Positions 63,819 to 64,000 of a stretch of 64,000 nt of DNA are shown here, one piece after another. This DNA is from Polaribacter vadi (GTDB taxonomy: Bacteria > Bacteroidota > Bacteroidia > Flavobacteriales > Flavobacteriaceae): positions 3,338,001 to 3,402,000 of the forward strand of contig NZ_CP017477.1 in NCBI RefSeq assembly GCF_001761365.1, given 5' to 3'. The first letter of the stretch is position 1; each line of letters begins with the position of its first letter. The position numbers and the translations under genes were made by a program. The notes beneath the pieces are model-generated. The model did no database searches, was not told the origin of the DNA, and saw nothing but the letters and a program-made list of their open reading frames with translations.

Positions 63819-64000
63819 TTATATCCAGTAAGTTTCTAGCCAGTCTTTTATTTTTAATTTATTAGACACGTTATAAAAACTAACTCTAGTTTCTACTTCT
63901 TTCCATCTAGTAATTGATATAATAGAAATATCTTTTAAACCTTCATAGTCAAAATCTAAATCTATTATTTTAAGTTCATCTTCACTTTCTTTATATATAC
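63819..64000 (-). CDS. C-terminal part of an unknown gene, first of the accessory operon (5' end outside window)
   Basis: An open minus-strand frame enters at the right edge and ends with TAA at 63819-63821. About 59 residues are visible: I-D-L-D-F-D-Y-E-G-L-K-D then I-T-R-W-K-E-V-E and a tail rich in aromatic and Lys residues. No family recognised. Its stop is 18 bases before the surface-protein start, so it is likely in the same transcript. Confidence 0.7.
   Translation of the reverse strand, partial: IYKESEDELKIIDLDFDYEGLKDISIISITRWKEVETRVSFYNVSNKLKIKDWLETYWI

Overview
The window reads as chromosomal DNA of a marine-type member of the Flavobacteriaceae (Bacteroidota), close to Polaribacter or Tenacibaculum. 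The evidence is the very low G+C, an Na+-NQR terminal gene, two proteins with type IX secretion (T9SS) C-terminal domains, SPII lipoproteins, a TonB receptor, and Bacteroidota-type -10 boxes (TAnnTTTG) in front of many genes instead of sigma70-like boxes. Genus is inference. No integrase, transposase, phage gene or CRISPR array is visible; most genes are housekeeping.

Layout. 1-3.4 kb: end of the nqr operon (nqrF), small lipoprotein, a cysteine-rich flavobacterial protein, a retropepsin-like protein with a GatB/YqeY protein, and tRNA-Arg(TCG). 3.4-6.2 kb (minus strand): FAD oxidoreductase, heme A synthase ctaA, a cold-shock protein. 6.5-9.6 kb: nrdB-nrdA, with the ATP-cone on NrdB instead of NrdA, behind a leader containing a perfect DnaA box. 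10-15.2 kb: dGTPase, a lipoprotein and a BNR-repeat T9SS lipoprotein. 15.3-20.2 kb: dxs, tadA, S9 peptidase. 20.3-25.5 kb (mostly minus): HTH/DUF2975 pair, aspartyl protease-PDZ lipoprotein, BI-1 protein, UmuD-like protein, and a MocR regulator divergent from a TonB receptor (25.6-27.4 kb). 27.5-34.3 kb: cupin, a tandem pair of 51-residue zinc ribbons, rseP, SCO protein, and feoA-feoB with a Cys-rich FeoB partner behind a perfect 8-1-8 palindrome, then a DUF2911 protein. 34.4-42.8 kb: galE with a DegT aminotransferase, penicillin acylase-like protein, two exported proteins each preceded by a decayed nitroreductase 3' end, and an alpha/beta hydrolase-engB-rluA operon.

42.9-58.7 kb is the division and cell-wall (dcw) cluster, in the order mraZ, rsmH, ftsL, ftsI, murE, mraY, murD, ftsW, murG, murC, ftsQ, ftsA, ftsZ. 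It has tight overlaps, a triple GTGGT MraZ-type operator in front, and a rho-independent terminator after ftsZ. MurE carries a DNPR motif, so the peptidoglycan should be meso-DAP type. Two about 135-bp MITE-like copies interrupt it on either side of murD, and the first supplies the murD start codon and about 20 N-terminal residues. murE appears to start at a CTG. A 21-bp perfect palindrome lies between ftsA and ftsZ.

59-64 kb (minus strand) is a compact accessory operon of at least four genes: a cut-off gene at the window edge, a 1200-residue T9SS surface protein (pre-peptidase-like domain, three Fn3-like repeats, LamG domain), a 56-residue exported peptide not previously listed because of its size, and a permuted papain/NlpC-like cysteine hydrolase. 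This is the best candidate in the window for an undescribed system.
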